A stretch of DNA of 64,000 nucleotides from Meghimatium bilineatum (Eukaryota > Mollusca > Gastropoda > Stylommatophora > Philomycidae), in contig CM067314.1 of NCBI GenBank assembly GCA_034231615.1, forward strand, positions 10,763,740-10,827,739, in the 5' to 3' direction. Shown piece by piece: positions 34,985-45,437 of the stretch (the stretch's first letter is position 1; each line of letters opens with the position of its first letter). The notes below the pieces were generated by a model. That model was not told where the DNA came from, did not search any database, and was given only the letters and a program-made list of their open reading frames with translations. A program made the position numbers and the translations under genes.

Positions 34985-35105
34985 CATATGCACAGTTGTC
35001 TGAAGCTAGTTTCGAACTCCGTACCTTGGCCATCACACGCGCGCTCTGTACCACGACGCCAGAGAACCAAGTTTGAAACTCGGTACCTAGGCCGTTACAG
35101 GCCCG
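34985..35105 (-). mobile_element. tRNA-like SINE fragments, two partial units
   Basis: Minus strand carries ctggcgtcgtggtacagagc and ggagttcgaaactagc in tRNA-like order; a second unit (ggcctgtaacggcctaggta) precedes it, and a third is at 36895-36960. Confidence 0.5.
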
Positions 35106-35147
35106 CTCTGTTAGTTAGTTAGTCAGTCAGTCAACAAGTAGTTAGTC

Positions 35148-35234
<87 letters not shown>

Positions 35235-35236
35235 CC
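35100..35236. repeat. (GTTA)n microsatellite, about 130 bp
   Basis: Long tetranucleotide tract with a few cagt variants at its left end, directly at the 3' end of the minus-strand Jockey-like element. Confidence 0.92.
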
Positions 35237-36920
35237 ACAATTGTGCATGACGCCAGTTTATCTGCTCTTTCATTGCCTCGAACCCACACGCCCCGTCACG
35301 AAAAATAAATGTAACTACTTTTAGCTTCGACTTTCTCAAGGCTTCAATCCACTGTTGCGAAAGAGACCCGCTCATAGTCATTCAAGATGCAGACCTGCGT
35401 TACCTTCTGTGTGCATACCTACTCAAATACCCTGGTCACCGCCATCGTCTCCATGGTCATACTACTCGTAGTGACCGCAAAGGCACCACTTTCCTCCCTG
35501 ATAGTTTTACCTGTACACAGAGATGTGAACGCCCAAGCACTGCGAACATATCTAATCACAGATCCATCTGTGTATATAATTACATCCCCCTCTTTTGCAT
35601 TCTCACTGACCAAAGCCTGTACTTCTTTCTCGACGGCTGTAGGACACCATCCTCTACATTTCTTGCTAAGTGATATTACTACTCACAAATAAGTTTCGAA
35701 ATATGTGGATATAATTATCCATAACGCACCTGCTGCCACATTTTGCAATCTGCACACGCTTTTGTATGTCATCTTCAGCACGTCCCATCCACGGCTTCCC
35801 TCTCTTAAGTCTTCTGCCTTTAACTTTCTGTATTTGGGAATACAACAGGTGTTCCTTATCTGCATGTATTTGAAGGTACACCTGTGAAATACTGTAATCT
35901 GTGCTCTGCTGTTGGACAGTCAAGTAGGTACCACATAACTCTTGTCGATGTGTCTCTTGTGCACCCAAATATGATACTCAAGAATGATGCGCTTTGCTGT
36001 ATTCTGGCTTTTATCCAGTCTTTCGATCTGAGTTTGGCTAAGAGTCAGAATTGCCAGCGCATATTCCACCACAGCCACCACCAAATCATAGTATAAAAGA
36101 AATAACAGCCTCTGTTCACACTGTGCAACAGCCATAACCTTTATTTCTGCTAAACCTTTACCTGCCCTTATGATAATGTGGTCAACATGTTCCCTGAAAC
36201 TCAGGCTTCTGTAAAAAAAAACACACCCAGATATCTCATTGTGCTAGTTCTTTCTAAACCTTCCCGGACAACGAAACTTGTGACATGGGTGTCTTTACCG
36301 TGTGATTGTTCAAGGAAAACCACGTCACGAATGCGCTAGAAAGGATTAACCACTTATCCCGTATCTCTACACCAATTCGTCAGTCTGTCCAGCTCCATCT
36401 GTAGTTCCACGACGCACTCTTCTCGATTTCTGCCCTGCCTAAACACCAGGACATCATCGGCATATGACATCGTTCTGCCAGCACCAGTGATTTGATTGAT
36501 AATGATCTGTACTATATGTACAATGAAAAGCAGAGGAGATAGAGGCGATCCCTGTTGCAGACCAGGGCTAATAACCGTTGGTGCCGAGACCCAGTTACTA
36601 AACTTAAAAACTACTATCCTGTGCCTCAGGGTTGCACCAACCCACCGCACGACAAAAGAATGTACTGCAAGATTTAACAGTTGGCCCATTAGGATATCCA
36701 AGGACACCCTATTGTAAGCATCCTCGAGATCTATTGCATGTTTCCATGTGCAAATCTAACCCTCCATAAATATCCAGCGCAATAATGGCTGCATTCTGCA
36801 AGGTCTTTTTTCTTTCCAACCCTCCTAACGAAGTTGGTAAACACTTATTTCTCTCAAGATGACACGATACTTTCCAGGCCACAATTTTTTCGAACGCACT
36901 CTTTCGAATTAGGTACATTG
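35237..36920 (-). mobile_element. Jockey-like element: RT, thumb, RNase H
   Basis: Minus strand order: RKSAFEKIVAWKVSCHLERN (RT N-part), ALDIYGGLDLHMETCN, PGLQQGSPLSPLLFIVHI, TMSYADDVLVFRQGRN (catalytic YADD), ELQMELDRLTNWCRDTG, LYYDLVVAVVEYALAIL with LDKSQNTAKRIIL, RRLKRGKPWMGRAEDDIQK, then [20 protein letters not shown] of RNase H. Frameshifted and inactive. Its RNase H matches 21980-22290. No EN domain, so 5' truncated. Confidence 0.88.
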
Positions 36921-36977
36921 GCCGTTACAGACATGTTCTGTACCATGCCGCCAGAGAACCGGATTTAGGCCTATACC

Positions 36978-38298
36978 AAAATGAACACACAAAAAGTATA
37001 AGTGTTTCCCAAAATAAGTCATAAAACAACCTAATAACGAGACATAGTGACAGACAACATTTCGACACACAAGCCTTCATCAGGACAAACAAACGACCAC
37101 AGTAAACACATTTTACATAAAGACAAAAATGGTTGTGATAGGAAGAAAAGAGAAGGAGAAAAATGCAATAGAATGGATGACGGAGGAAGCGAAGATAGGG
37201 TAGCATGACAGGGAAGAAGAAGGTGTGAGTAGAAGATAGTGGTAAGTAAGGAGGCGAAAGTGCACAGAAAAAAAAGGAAACAATGGAAATATATAAAGAT
37301 ATAATGCAAGTAAAATTAGATAAATTTAAAATATTTATCTCCAAAGATGTTAGCTTGAAAAGAGGACGTATTAAACCTTTTTCCCACGTCTTTCTATATC
37401 TAGTCCCCTTTATGATACCTTCATGCGATGCTCTTTTCCGTGATGGCTACCCCCACCCTCCCCAGCCGTGCCCTTTCTGCGTCCCTTGGGCCTCATCCCA
37501 CCTCCACATTCCTTCTTTGTGTGACGTGTCTCCGTTTTGGGGCCCACGTCAATCTGCCACTTTCACTTCACTATTTCTTCCTCACATCTTTATTTACCCC
37601 TTGTTATTCTCCTTCCTTCTTCCAGCCCCTTCCTCCATCTCTTTTCATCTCTTGCTGTCTGTTTCTTTGGGCCGTTTGGTTTGAGCCATGGTTACTGATA
37701 CATTCCCCTCCCCCTTTCTTTAGCTGATACGTCCCTGCCTTAACTTAGGTTCTTGCTTGCCGCGCGTTCTCTCAACTCCCTTTGTTTATTTGACATTGTG
37801 TACGATTTTATTACCTCCAATTTCCCGAGGATGTCTTTCCCGTCTTTCTACCGGTGGGAACGTGTCTTGGTCTACTATATAATCTGGTATCTTGGTTTAA
37901 TACGTCCTCTTTTCAAGCTGACAACTTTGGAGATACGTATTTTATACTTTTTAATTTATCTCTTTTTATTTGCATTATATCTTATCTATTTTCACTTTTT
38001 ACTTTTTTCTGTACAATTTCGCCTCCTTACTTACCACTATCTTCTCCTCACACCCTGTTCTTCCCTGTCATGCTGCGCTATCTTCGCTTACTCCGTCATC
38101 CATTCGCTATTGTCCTTCTCTTCTTCCCTTTCCTTCCTATCACAACCATGTTTGTCTCTATGTAAGATTTGTTTACTGTGGTCTTTTGTTTGTCCGGATG
38201 AAGGCCTTTTAGTCGAAACGTCGTCTGTCACTGTGTCTCGTTGTTAAGTTGTTTTATGATTTATTTTAGTAACACTTATACTTATTTTTGTTCATTTT
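36978..38298. mobile_element. 1.3 kb foldback element with about 400-bp terminal inverted repeats, Penelope-like motifs
   Basis: 36978-37377 and 37894-38298 are inverted copies with few gaps, around a 516-bp loop. Each arm carries a tgatgaagg...tcgaaa motif (plus strand about 38194-38221, atgaaggccttttagtcgaa) resembling that beside the Penelope-like GIY-YIG remnant at 61600-61640. The loop encodes PCPFCVPWASSHLHIPSLC, a C-x2-C-x8-H-x4-C knuckle like the C-termini of non-LTR RT proteins. Confidence 0.8.
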
Positions 38299-38339
38299 AA
38301 TATTTGCCATGTGTTACCCCAGCCACCCATTTCCTATTT

Positions 38340-38581
38340 AGGGTTGTTACCTGACACGTTAATCGACTTTGATGCAAAACTCGGAAAAGTACAAACAAAC
38401 AGATGTAACTGGTGAATATGGATTAGGTGAAAGAAATGAAGAGGCAACAAGTTACTAGAATGTGCAAAAATGCATAATATGATCATAGGAAACACATGGT
38501 TTAAACAACACCCTAGACGATTGGCAACATGGAGAAGTCCAGATCATGTGACGTTCAACCAGATAGACTATATATTAATCA
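38340..38581 (+). mobile_element. RTE-like element, endonuclease part 1
   Basis: Frames read NIIIGNTWFKQHP-like text (MHNMIIGNTWFKQHPRRLAT) and SPDHVTFNQIDYIL, the APE-type endonuclease of RTE elements. The frame is interrupted at 38581 by a nested insertion and resumes at 39012. Confidence 0.82.
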
Positions 38582-39011
38582 TATATTAAATATATTATGG
38601 AGAACTCAAGGCAGGATTTCGAAAAGCGGGTGGGCAGAAAAAGCGCTTCAAAGACACGCTCAAGTCATCCTTGAAACATCTTAACATTGACGTAGGCGCT
38701 TGGGAGAGCCTCGCTCAGGATAGAACATCATGGCGTTACAGCATTAGAACGGGAGCACTAGCGGCGGAAGAATTCAGACAAGAAACTGCACGACAGAAGC
38801 GGACACGTAGAAAAGAAAAAACATCTCAACCTCACACAGATACCTTCTATTGTTGTCAATTCTGTAAAAGAACATTTTGTGCGCGCATTGGACTAGCTAG
38901 TCATTTAAAAACGCACTATTAACTTTTATTATTTTTATTATTTATTGTTATTATTATTATGGTTGAGTTTTTGGTCATCGTCGATCACGACGGACGAACA
39001 TCATCATCATC
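38582..39011 (+). mobile_element. nested non-LTR 3' end with C2H2 zinc finger, 10-bp target duplication
   Basis: 430 bp. Reads GGQKKRFKDTLKSSLKHLNI, DRTSWRYSIRTGALAAEEFR, then CQFCKRTFCARIGLASHLKT, a C2H2 finger that ends this family's ORF, a short 3' UTR (gtcatcgtcgatcacgacgg) and a (cat)n tail. Direct repeats atattaatca at 38572-38581 and 39012-39021 flank it. Confidence 0.88.
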
Positions 39012-39790
39012 ATCATATTAATCAACAGACGATTCCGAACGGCACTGTTAACAACTAAAACAATGACAGGAGCTGATTGTAATAGTGAACATGACCCACT
39101 TTGTGGGAAAATCAGAATAAAATTAAAGAAAACAAGCAGAAAAATGAAAAAGATAAAACTCAACGCAGACATTCTTAAAAATAATCAAGAACTGAGAGAT
39201 CAATACCAAACAATAATAAAGAATAGATACAATGTAAATATAATGTAAAAAGAATAGATACAACCAGCCAAAATAACTGGTGTAAATGAACAATGGGCAA
39301 TGTTGAGAGACTCCATACATCAAACAGGTCAAGAAGTGCTTCCACCTAAAATAGAAAATGTCAAGAATAAGTGGATAACAGAGGAGATTCTGATTATAAT
39401 GGATAAACGAAGGAAAAACAAACATAATAAAGATGAATATAAGAAGATAAATAAAGAAGTAAAGCATAAATGCAATGAAGCAAAAAGAGAAATGGTTTAA
39501 TGAACAATGTCAACAAATAGAAAGATCTTATAATAAAGACACAAAAACAATACACAAAAGGATTAGCGAACTTATTGGTAGAAAACAGAATATAACAGGA
39601 TTCATGAAATCTAAAAATGGCAAAATGCTCCTGAAGAAAGAAGAGATTGTAAAAAGATGGACAGAATATATAGAAGAATATATATAGAATATATACTGTA
39701 TGGAGAAGGAAGACCAGAGTTAATAGAAAATATAATAAATTGTGAGGGACCACCAGAAGAAGAAATAATAGTTGCCATAAAACAATTTAT
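39012..39790 (+). mobile_element. RTE-like element, endonuclease end and linker
   Basis: Resumes after the nested insertion as LINRRFRTAL, then GADCNSEHDPLCGKIRIKLK (EN C-terminal SDHD-type motif, here SEHD). The linker follows: VKNKWITEEILIIMDKRRKN, KTIHKRISELIGRKQN, EEIVKRWTEYIEE. Frameshifts present. Confidence 0.82.
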
Positions 39791-39794
39791 TTGT

Positions 39795-40078
39795 GTATAC
39801 TTTCCAGTTATATTATCCACTTTCATGGCTGGTTCTTGTTGTCAGTATATATTGCGCACAATTCTAACATCTTCACTGTCCATATTAATATCTTCTAGAA
39901 TTTTGATAATCTGGTCATGTTTTACTTTGTCAAATGCTTTTGGTGTAATCAATAAAGCAAACGTATATATCTTTCTGAACTTCTAGTGATCTTTCAATTA
40001 AAGTTCTTAATGTATAAATGGCGTTTTGTGTTCCTTTCCCTTCAACAAATCAAAACTGTTCATCCGCTATTTCCTCTT
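39795..40078 (-). mobile_element. RTE-like RT fragment in reversed orientation
   Basis: Minus strand reads EEEIADEQFCFVEGKGTQNA, IYTLRTLIERSLEVQKDIYV, CFIDYTKAFDKVKHDQIIKI, then NIYWQQEPAMKVDN. It is the RT block expected downstream of 39790 but inverted. Right-arm homology begins within a few bases of its end. Confidence 0.85.
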
Positions 40079-40110
40079 CATCAAAATACAAGAAGGTTAC
40101 TATTTTGGAT

Positions 40111-40240
40111 CATCAACTTGGAATGTTGATAACTTGGAATGTTGATAACTTGGAATGTTGATAACTTGGAATGTTGATAACTTGGAATGTTGATAACTTG
40201 GAATGTTGATAACTTGGAATGTTGATAACTTGGAATATTT
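40111..40240. repeat. 16-bp minisatellite at inner arm edge, 8 copies
   Basis: Unit gataacttggaatgtt, aactt at 40115, 40131 and on to 40227. Mirror of 28620-28700 (5 copies). Confidence 0.92.
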
Positions 40241-40589
40241 ATAATATTTGAATTTTATCTACTGAATAATTTGTTCACAAAAATGTCTGAATGAGGAAAC
40301 TTTAAATATATATTTTATATTTATTTTGTTAGTAACAGTCAAACATAAAGCATTTCAAGCAAATTTATCAGTGGTTTACCTTTCCTTGTGGAAATGTTTC
40401 ATGGGTAAGTATTTCTAATAGTGTTGAATTTTTAAAACATGTATTGTGAATAATTATTACTTTGTCTTGATTATGGAGCCAGTCTCAGTATATTCCCTCA
40501 TATCAGGTAGGCCTAGATAATAGATCATTTCTTTTAATAAAAAATGCTGTTGTTGAATACAGTAGGCCAGTGGTTAGTAAAACAAGAGA

Positions 40590-40778
40590 TTGTGTGAGAT
40601 TTGTGTAAATATCGGAACAACTCATAAAGAGAAACATAATAGATATACAAAGAAACTGATAAATCAGCATCGAGCTGGAACTATCAGCAGCTACATTCTG
40701 ATGGATTTATTGAGACGGGTTGGAACACCTATAGAATTGTCAGGAGTGTTGATGATAACCTCTAGTCATAACTCATAA
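40590..40778 (+). other. 62-codon frame conserved between arms, function unknown
   Basis: Mirror of 28274-28086 with N to K and C to S. No family recognised; see that entry for why coding is not claimed. Confidence 0.25.
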
Positions 40779-41180
40779 CAGACATGTATTGTTATAGAAT
40801 CTGCGAGGAAACACGAAATAAATCTCACAACATAACTCATAGTATAACAAGATATGTATTGTTATAGAATCTGCGAGGAAACACGAAATAAATCTCACAA
40901 AAGTTACAACTTGGTGTTAAGGGGTGCTTCATAGATATAAGACCTGAAAAATGTAGTTCAAGACAAAAGAAAAGAGACCGAATCATTCACAGATGAACAT
41001 GGACATAAGAGATACAAACAGGTGTGGATGGTATTTTGTCACATAGGAAAATGGCAGAAAATTACAGGAGAGATCTACTGGTTGTTCCATAGTTGTAACA
41101 ATAAAAGAATGGAGATGAGAGTCAATAACAGTGACTCTGACTAGAATATTATTTTATCAGCACAAACATGTTATCTATTC

Positions 41181-41395
41181 GTGTTGCACTATACCATGGT
41201 TGCTAGTGCGCCTCAAGGCCTGGTATTTCCAACTTTTGCACCTGTACTTGCTTGGACAGGATTGTGTTCCCGCTCGATGTTGCTAATGGATCAACCAACC
41301 TCAGTTTCCATTCACTGTTTGATTGGACTAAGCCCCATCTCCACTTAAACGAGTTGACCTCAATGAGACAAACAGTAATTCTATCATACTCCCAG
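41181..41395 (-). mobile_element. solo 5'-UTR-like segment of family X
   Basis: gttgcactataccatggttg to gagttgacctcaatgagac; aligns with 15510-15720 and 50330-50536. No EN or RT follows it. Confidence 0.6.
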
Positions 41396-42349
41396 TGAGC
41401 ACTTTACAAGATAGAAAGCTGTATGATAATAAAGGAATTTGCTATCCTGTTGGCAAAGTATCATGTGGATCTATTGTTCAGGTGATGTGGAAACCACAGA
41501 CAATTGAAACAACTGATGCATTGCTGGAAATTCTGTAGTAAATGGCTCAGTGATGAGAAAAGGGTCAGTTAATTAGGTAAGTCATGAATACACCGCAAAG
41601 TTATGAAGAGAAAGCTTAAAGAGACAACGTTCATGCTCTGAGAAGGACAGAAATGAGTTATCGAGAGATATTATGAAAGTATGGAAAGATCTGAAGAACC
41701 CTCAGTAAACAACTGACTCTACTAGCACTGAGCATACATACTCATGGATGCCAGTGAGGCTTGTCATCTGAACACGTGTGGGAATGTCCACAGTGCCGTG
41801 ATACAGGCTACTAATGAAAGAAAAAAAAGCATTATTGTGGAAGACCACTGCTCCAGAAAGTCCAGAAAGTCTAAATCGGCCCCGAGTCCAGAGAATGGAC
41901 TACATTCTCTACATCCAAAAGATACACATTAATCAGTTGCATTATATCACCCTTATTAAAAATTGGCAGCATATCCTTTACAGGGCTACACAGCATTTAT
42001 TGGCTGTGGTGATTTTCTAGGCAATATAAATACGTTCAGTAGCTTGCCATTACTTTCTGAATGGTCCGGATGCACAACTGCCTGTTAAATACCTATCTAT
42101 TGTCTTGGATGCAGGCTTGTCTCTCATTAACGCATGCGCATGCATTTCCCAGGAAGTAGATGCATGAGATCCCTTGGAGTTTGGGCATAATCATAACTGT
42201 CATCTACTTGTAACGACACATGCCGAATTAGATCTTCAGAAGCATTGATTGCAAGTCTGATATAACTGCTTTAGTAAATAGAGTTTAATAAATGGCCCAT
42301 TATCAATGTTTCCACTCATGATTTTTCTCACGTAAATGTGATCTCACAA

Positions 42350-42845
42350 AAGATCTAGGAATAAATACCAAACTAAAGCTATTTAACTCCTGTATATTGT
42401 CATAGTATTAACGTCTGGAAGTGAAAGCTGGATATCAGCCCAAGCATAGACTAAAAATTAAACTGCTTCGAAAACAAATGTCTCCGGAAACGGTTGAACA
42501 TAAAATGGAGCGATTTCGTCACAAATAATATTTAAGAAACAAAACACACCAAGAATATGTTTCAAACATAAGAAAACGCAGATGGAAATACCTGGGTCAC
42601 GTTTTAAGATTAAATAAAAACACTATTAACCAACAAGCCCTCATGTGGACACATGAGGGTACAAAAAAACGAGGAGACCTAAATCAACCCTAAGGAACAC
42701 CATACTTAAAGAAGGGGAAATAACAGGCAGCAAGACCATACAAGAACTAAAACTGCAGGTAGCGGACCGCAAGACATGGAGAATAAAAACTTCTGCCCTA
42801 TGTGCCGTCTGTGGCACGAAAGGAACTAACTAACAAACTAATGTG
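42350..42845 (+). mobile_element. non-LTR family C, C-terminal region
   Basis: Reads NIRKRRWKYLGHVLRLNKNT, NQQALMWTHEGTKKRG, KTIQELKLQVADRKTWRIKT and SALCAVCGTKGTN in broken frames. Right-arm only at this position. Confidence 0.7.
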
Positions 42846-42949
42846 AAGATATTTTAGCTTTGAATATGCCCATGTGAACAAGAGGACTGTACAAGCAATT
42901 TTAACTACCTGTAATAAAGGGCTTTTGCCCGTTCTTTATGTGCACATTT

Positions 42950-43165
42950 TTTTTACTGGAGAGAACTATCGAGGGTAGAAGAAACAGAGGAGAACAAATA
43001 AAGGCATGGACAGACAACATCAAGGAATGGACAGGGCAAGATATTTCCACACTCATCCGCATCGCTGAGGATAGAATTCGCTGGAGGACTCTGTGTGCTG
43101 AAACATCCAATGTGGTACCCCTACGACCCTGAAGGGTTACGAGTTTATTGATTGATTGATGTGCA
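42950..43165 (+). mobile_element. family A 3' end with ATTG tail
   Basis: Reads [40 protein letters not shown], followed by the gtggtacccctacgaccctg end and attgattgat. Confidence 0.82.
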
Positions 43166-43524
43166 CATTTCGTTAGCAGCACCTTCTAATTACGTGCACG
43201 AGTTAGAGGGAAATTGTCCATAATCCGTAAGGGTCTTAGTAAACACGTTGTACTGGCAACATATTTCATTTAAAACACTGAGACCAGGGAATTATGAAGG
43301 AATGTAATCAGCATGATATAGGCTATATGAGACAGTCTATAGTTAAATTTGTTTTATGCTTATGTAACTAACAATAATTCAGTCTAACCAATCAAAATCA
43401 TTATAGATTACTTAATATACGTTCAGTTCTCTATAGATTGTACAAATACTGTGTGTTCTGAGGACACTATATTTTTACTTTTTGGTTGAATCAAATAATT
43501 ATTTATTTATTCTTTAAATTTGAT

Positions 43525-43598
43525 TTTTAACAAATGTATTTGTTGTTAGTTCTAAATACAGGTCCTGCTTTCGGCTTGCCCTTGTTTTGAAACATTTG
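43525..43598 (+). CDS. candidate HIBCH-R exon 1 (presequence), start not found
   Basis: Counterpart of 24755-24681. The frame is open to a gtaagt donor in phase 0 and reads RSCFRLALVLKHL at its 3' end. A cluster of changes separates it from the left copy (LNIV versus LALV), yet the frame and donor are kept. No in-frame ATG. A coding role is inferred only from phase, splice site and position. Confidence 0.42.
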
Positions 43599-43919
43599 GT
43601 AAGTTTCATCTTTTTTATATGATTTAAAAAAAATATATCCATTTGCTATTTATTTTAATAACATGCTGAAGTTAGGTGTGTCAGGCAAAAAGTAATAATT
43701 ATTGCAGTCAAGTTGTAAACCATGGCGCAGCGCATTCCATTCTCTAAGACTACATTCTTTTGAGAAGCAGTAGTTTCAGAACAAAGACTTTGAGATGAAG
43801 CGACTTAGAATGAGTTTTAAAAAACATAATTGTATAAATGAAGGTATGTGAGGATTCCACAAGAGAGAGGACTCACTAATAATACTGTTGCATGGTGGGT
43901 AATCTGGTGAGGCATGTAG

Positions 43920-44170
43920 CACATTGGTTGGTGCATTGGCTTTGCATATGAATGGTTCTGGTATCATTCCCTAGTTGAGGCGTAATTTTTTTTTCAGATC
44001 ACAATGGCTCCTGATTGACCCAGCCTTAACTGGGTATCGGATTAATCTAGGAAGTAAAGGCTGTGAGGGAGAAGAGCTGTCTATTGTAGCAGAGCCACTG
44101 AAATGTGAGATCACTAACATCTGACATCCCTATGGCATTAATAAATTATATGGGTTAACTTTTCTTTTTA
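43920..44170 (+). mobile_element. SINE S1, shared by both arms
   Basis: Head ggttggtgcattggctttgc, body ttgaggcgtaattttt, 3' end gagatcactaacatctgaca. Mirror of 24365-24120. Confidence 0.75.
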
Positions 44171-44364
44171 CTTTTAATCTGGTGAGACCTATAGGCCTTC
44201 TGCATGTGGGAATGTTAGGAATAACTCAATAGACTGGACACAAACAGGGCTGCTGCAACACTAGAAAATAGGATATAACGAAATAGGTAAAGTGAATTGT
44301 TAACAAATTGCAAAAAACATTATACTAAAAATGAGGAGCAGTACAGAGAATATTTGGACTAAAT

Positions 44365-44570
44365 ATGCATTGGGGATGAAAAGAATACTTCATTTGGGAT
44401 GAAAAGAAGTCTTCATTGGGGATGAAAAGAAGTCTTCATTGGGGATGAAAAGAAGTCTTCATTGGGGATGAAAAGAAGTCTTCATTGGGGATGAAAAGAA
44501 GTCTTCATTGGGGATGAAAAGAAGTCTTCATTGGGGATGAAAAAATAGTCATCATTGGAGATGAACAACA
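44365..44570. repeat. 23-bp minisatellite, about 8 copies
   Basis: Unit gaagtcttcattggggatga plus aaa. Mirror of the 24-bp array at 23548-23925, but the period is one base shorter in every clean unit. Confidence 0.92.
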
Positions 44571-44939
44571 ATGAATGAAAATATCAGTTTATACTTGATT
44601 ATTATCTACATATGTTTGTCAACATTTTGTTTCAGCAATAATCGGTGTGGATACCTTTACATAGCAATGAGTGTGGATACCTTTACATAGCAATGAGTGT
44701 GGATACCTTTACACAGCAACTACAATGGAAATAAAGTTGAAGTGGGTATCTGTGGCTATGTCGATAGCAATAGCTATAGCTATGAATAAGTCAAGCATGC
44801 TTGAGTTTGGTTAGCTTTCAAATTGGTCTCAAGTGTACATTATGAGAGCCAGTTCTCTTGTATGGATAATCCTATTAGAAATTTGGCTACAGATATACAT
44901 CGTTCAGTGAAAGTGGTAAAACATTGCACAAATTGGTTA

Positions 44940-45125
44940 CTGTGCTATTGTTGGATGTGTTAGGCCATTGGCACAAATAAAAATGGTGACACAACGCATT
45001 TTCCTTCGCCGGACTACATACTGCTGGAAATCTAGTAGGAACATTTTGTGCTACAAGACAGATCCGGTGAGAGTTTGACAATGAAACCCACCCCCCTCCC
45101 CCCCCCCCACACCCCCCCCCAATTG
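44940..45125. mobile_element. SINE C-related fragment and adjacent C-rich run
   Basis: 44940-45080 mirrors 23180-23050. It is followed by a C-rich run (45090-45120) not present in the left arm. Confidence 0.5.
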
Positions 45126-45293
45126 AAATAAATTGGTCAAGGAGGGAACTTGTCACAAAAGAGCTATTTTGAAGTCTGAATGTTACATGCGAGTTATCCC
45201 CACTGAATTTGTATAGATTGATTTAGTTATGTCTTTGCTTCAATGAAACTTGTACAATCTTCATATAAAATATATTCACATTTTCTTTCCCAG

Positions 45294-45437
45294 AGGGCAG
45301 TACAGTTGTCATCAGTTGCAGATGATGAAGTATTATTTCAAACCAAAAATCATCTTGGTGTAATTACACTAAACAGACCAAAGGTCTTAAATGCGCTGAG
45401 CCTGTCGATGGTGCGCAAAATATATGCGCAGTTGCTG
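45294..45437 (+). CDS. HIBCH: HIBCH-R exon 2
   Basis: 144 nt, donor gtatgt. It begins [15 protein letters not shown] and contains [19 protein letters not shown]. Versus the left copy: M to L at codon 5 (ATG to TTG), E to D, I to V, A to V, N to S. Five of the six nucleotide changes are nonsynonymous. Confidence 0.94.

Larger units (their letters stand above)
28730..40085. other. spacer between inverted arms, built of retroelements
   Basis: About 11.4 kb with no counterpart elsewhere in the window apart from dispersed repeat families. No host gene recognised. Confidence 0.8.

Noticed and set aside
39012-40078. Twin priming for the RTE-like element
   Set aside because: The inverted part is the downstream RT block lying 3' of the sense part, the opposite of the order twin priming produces.
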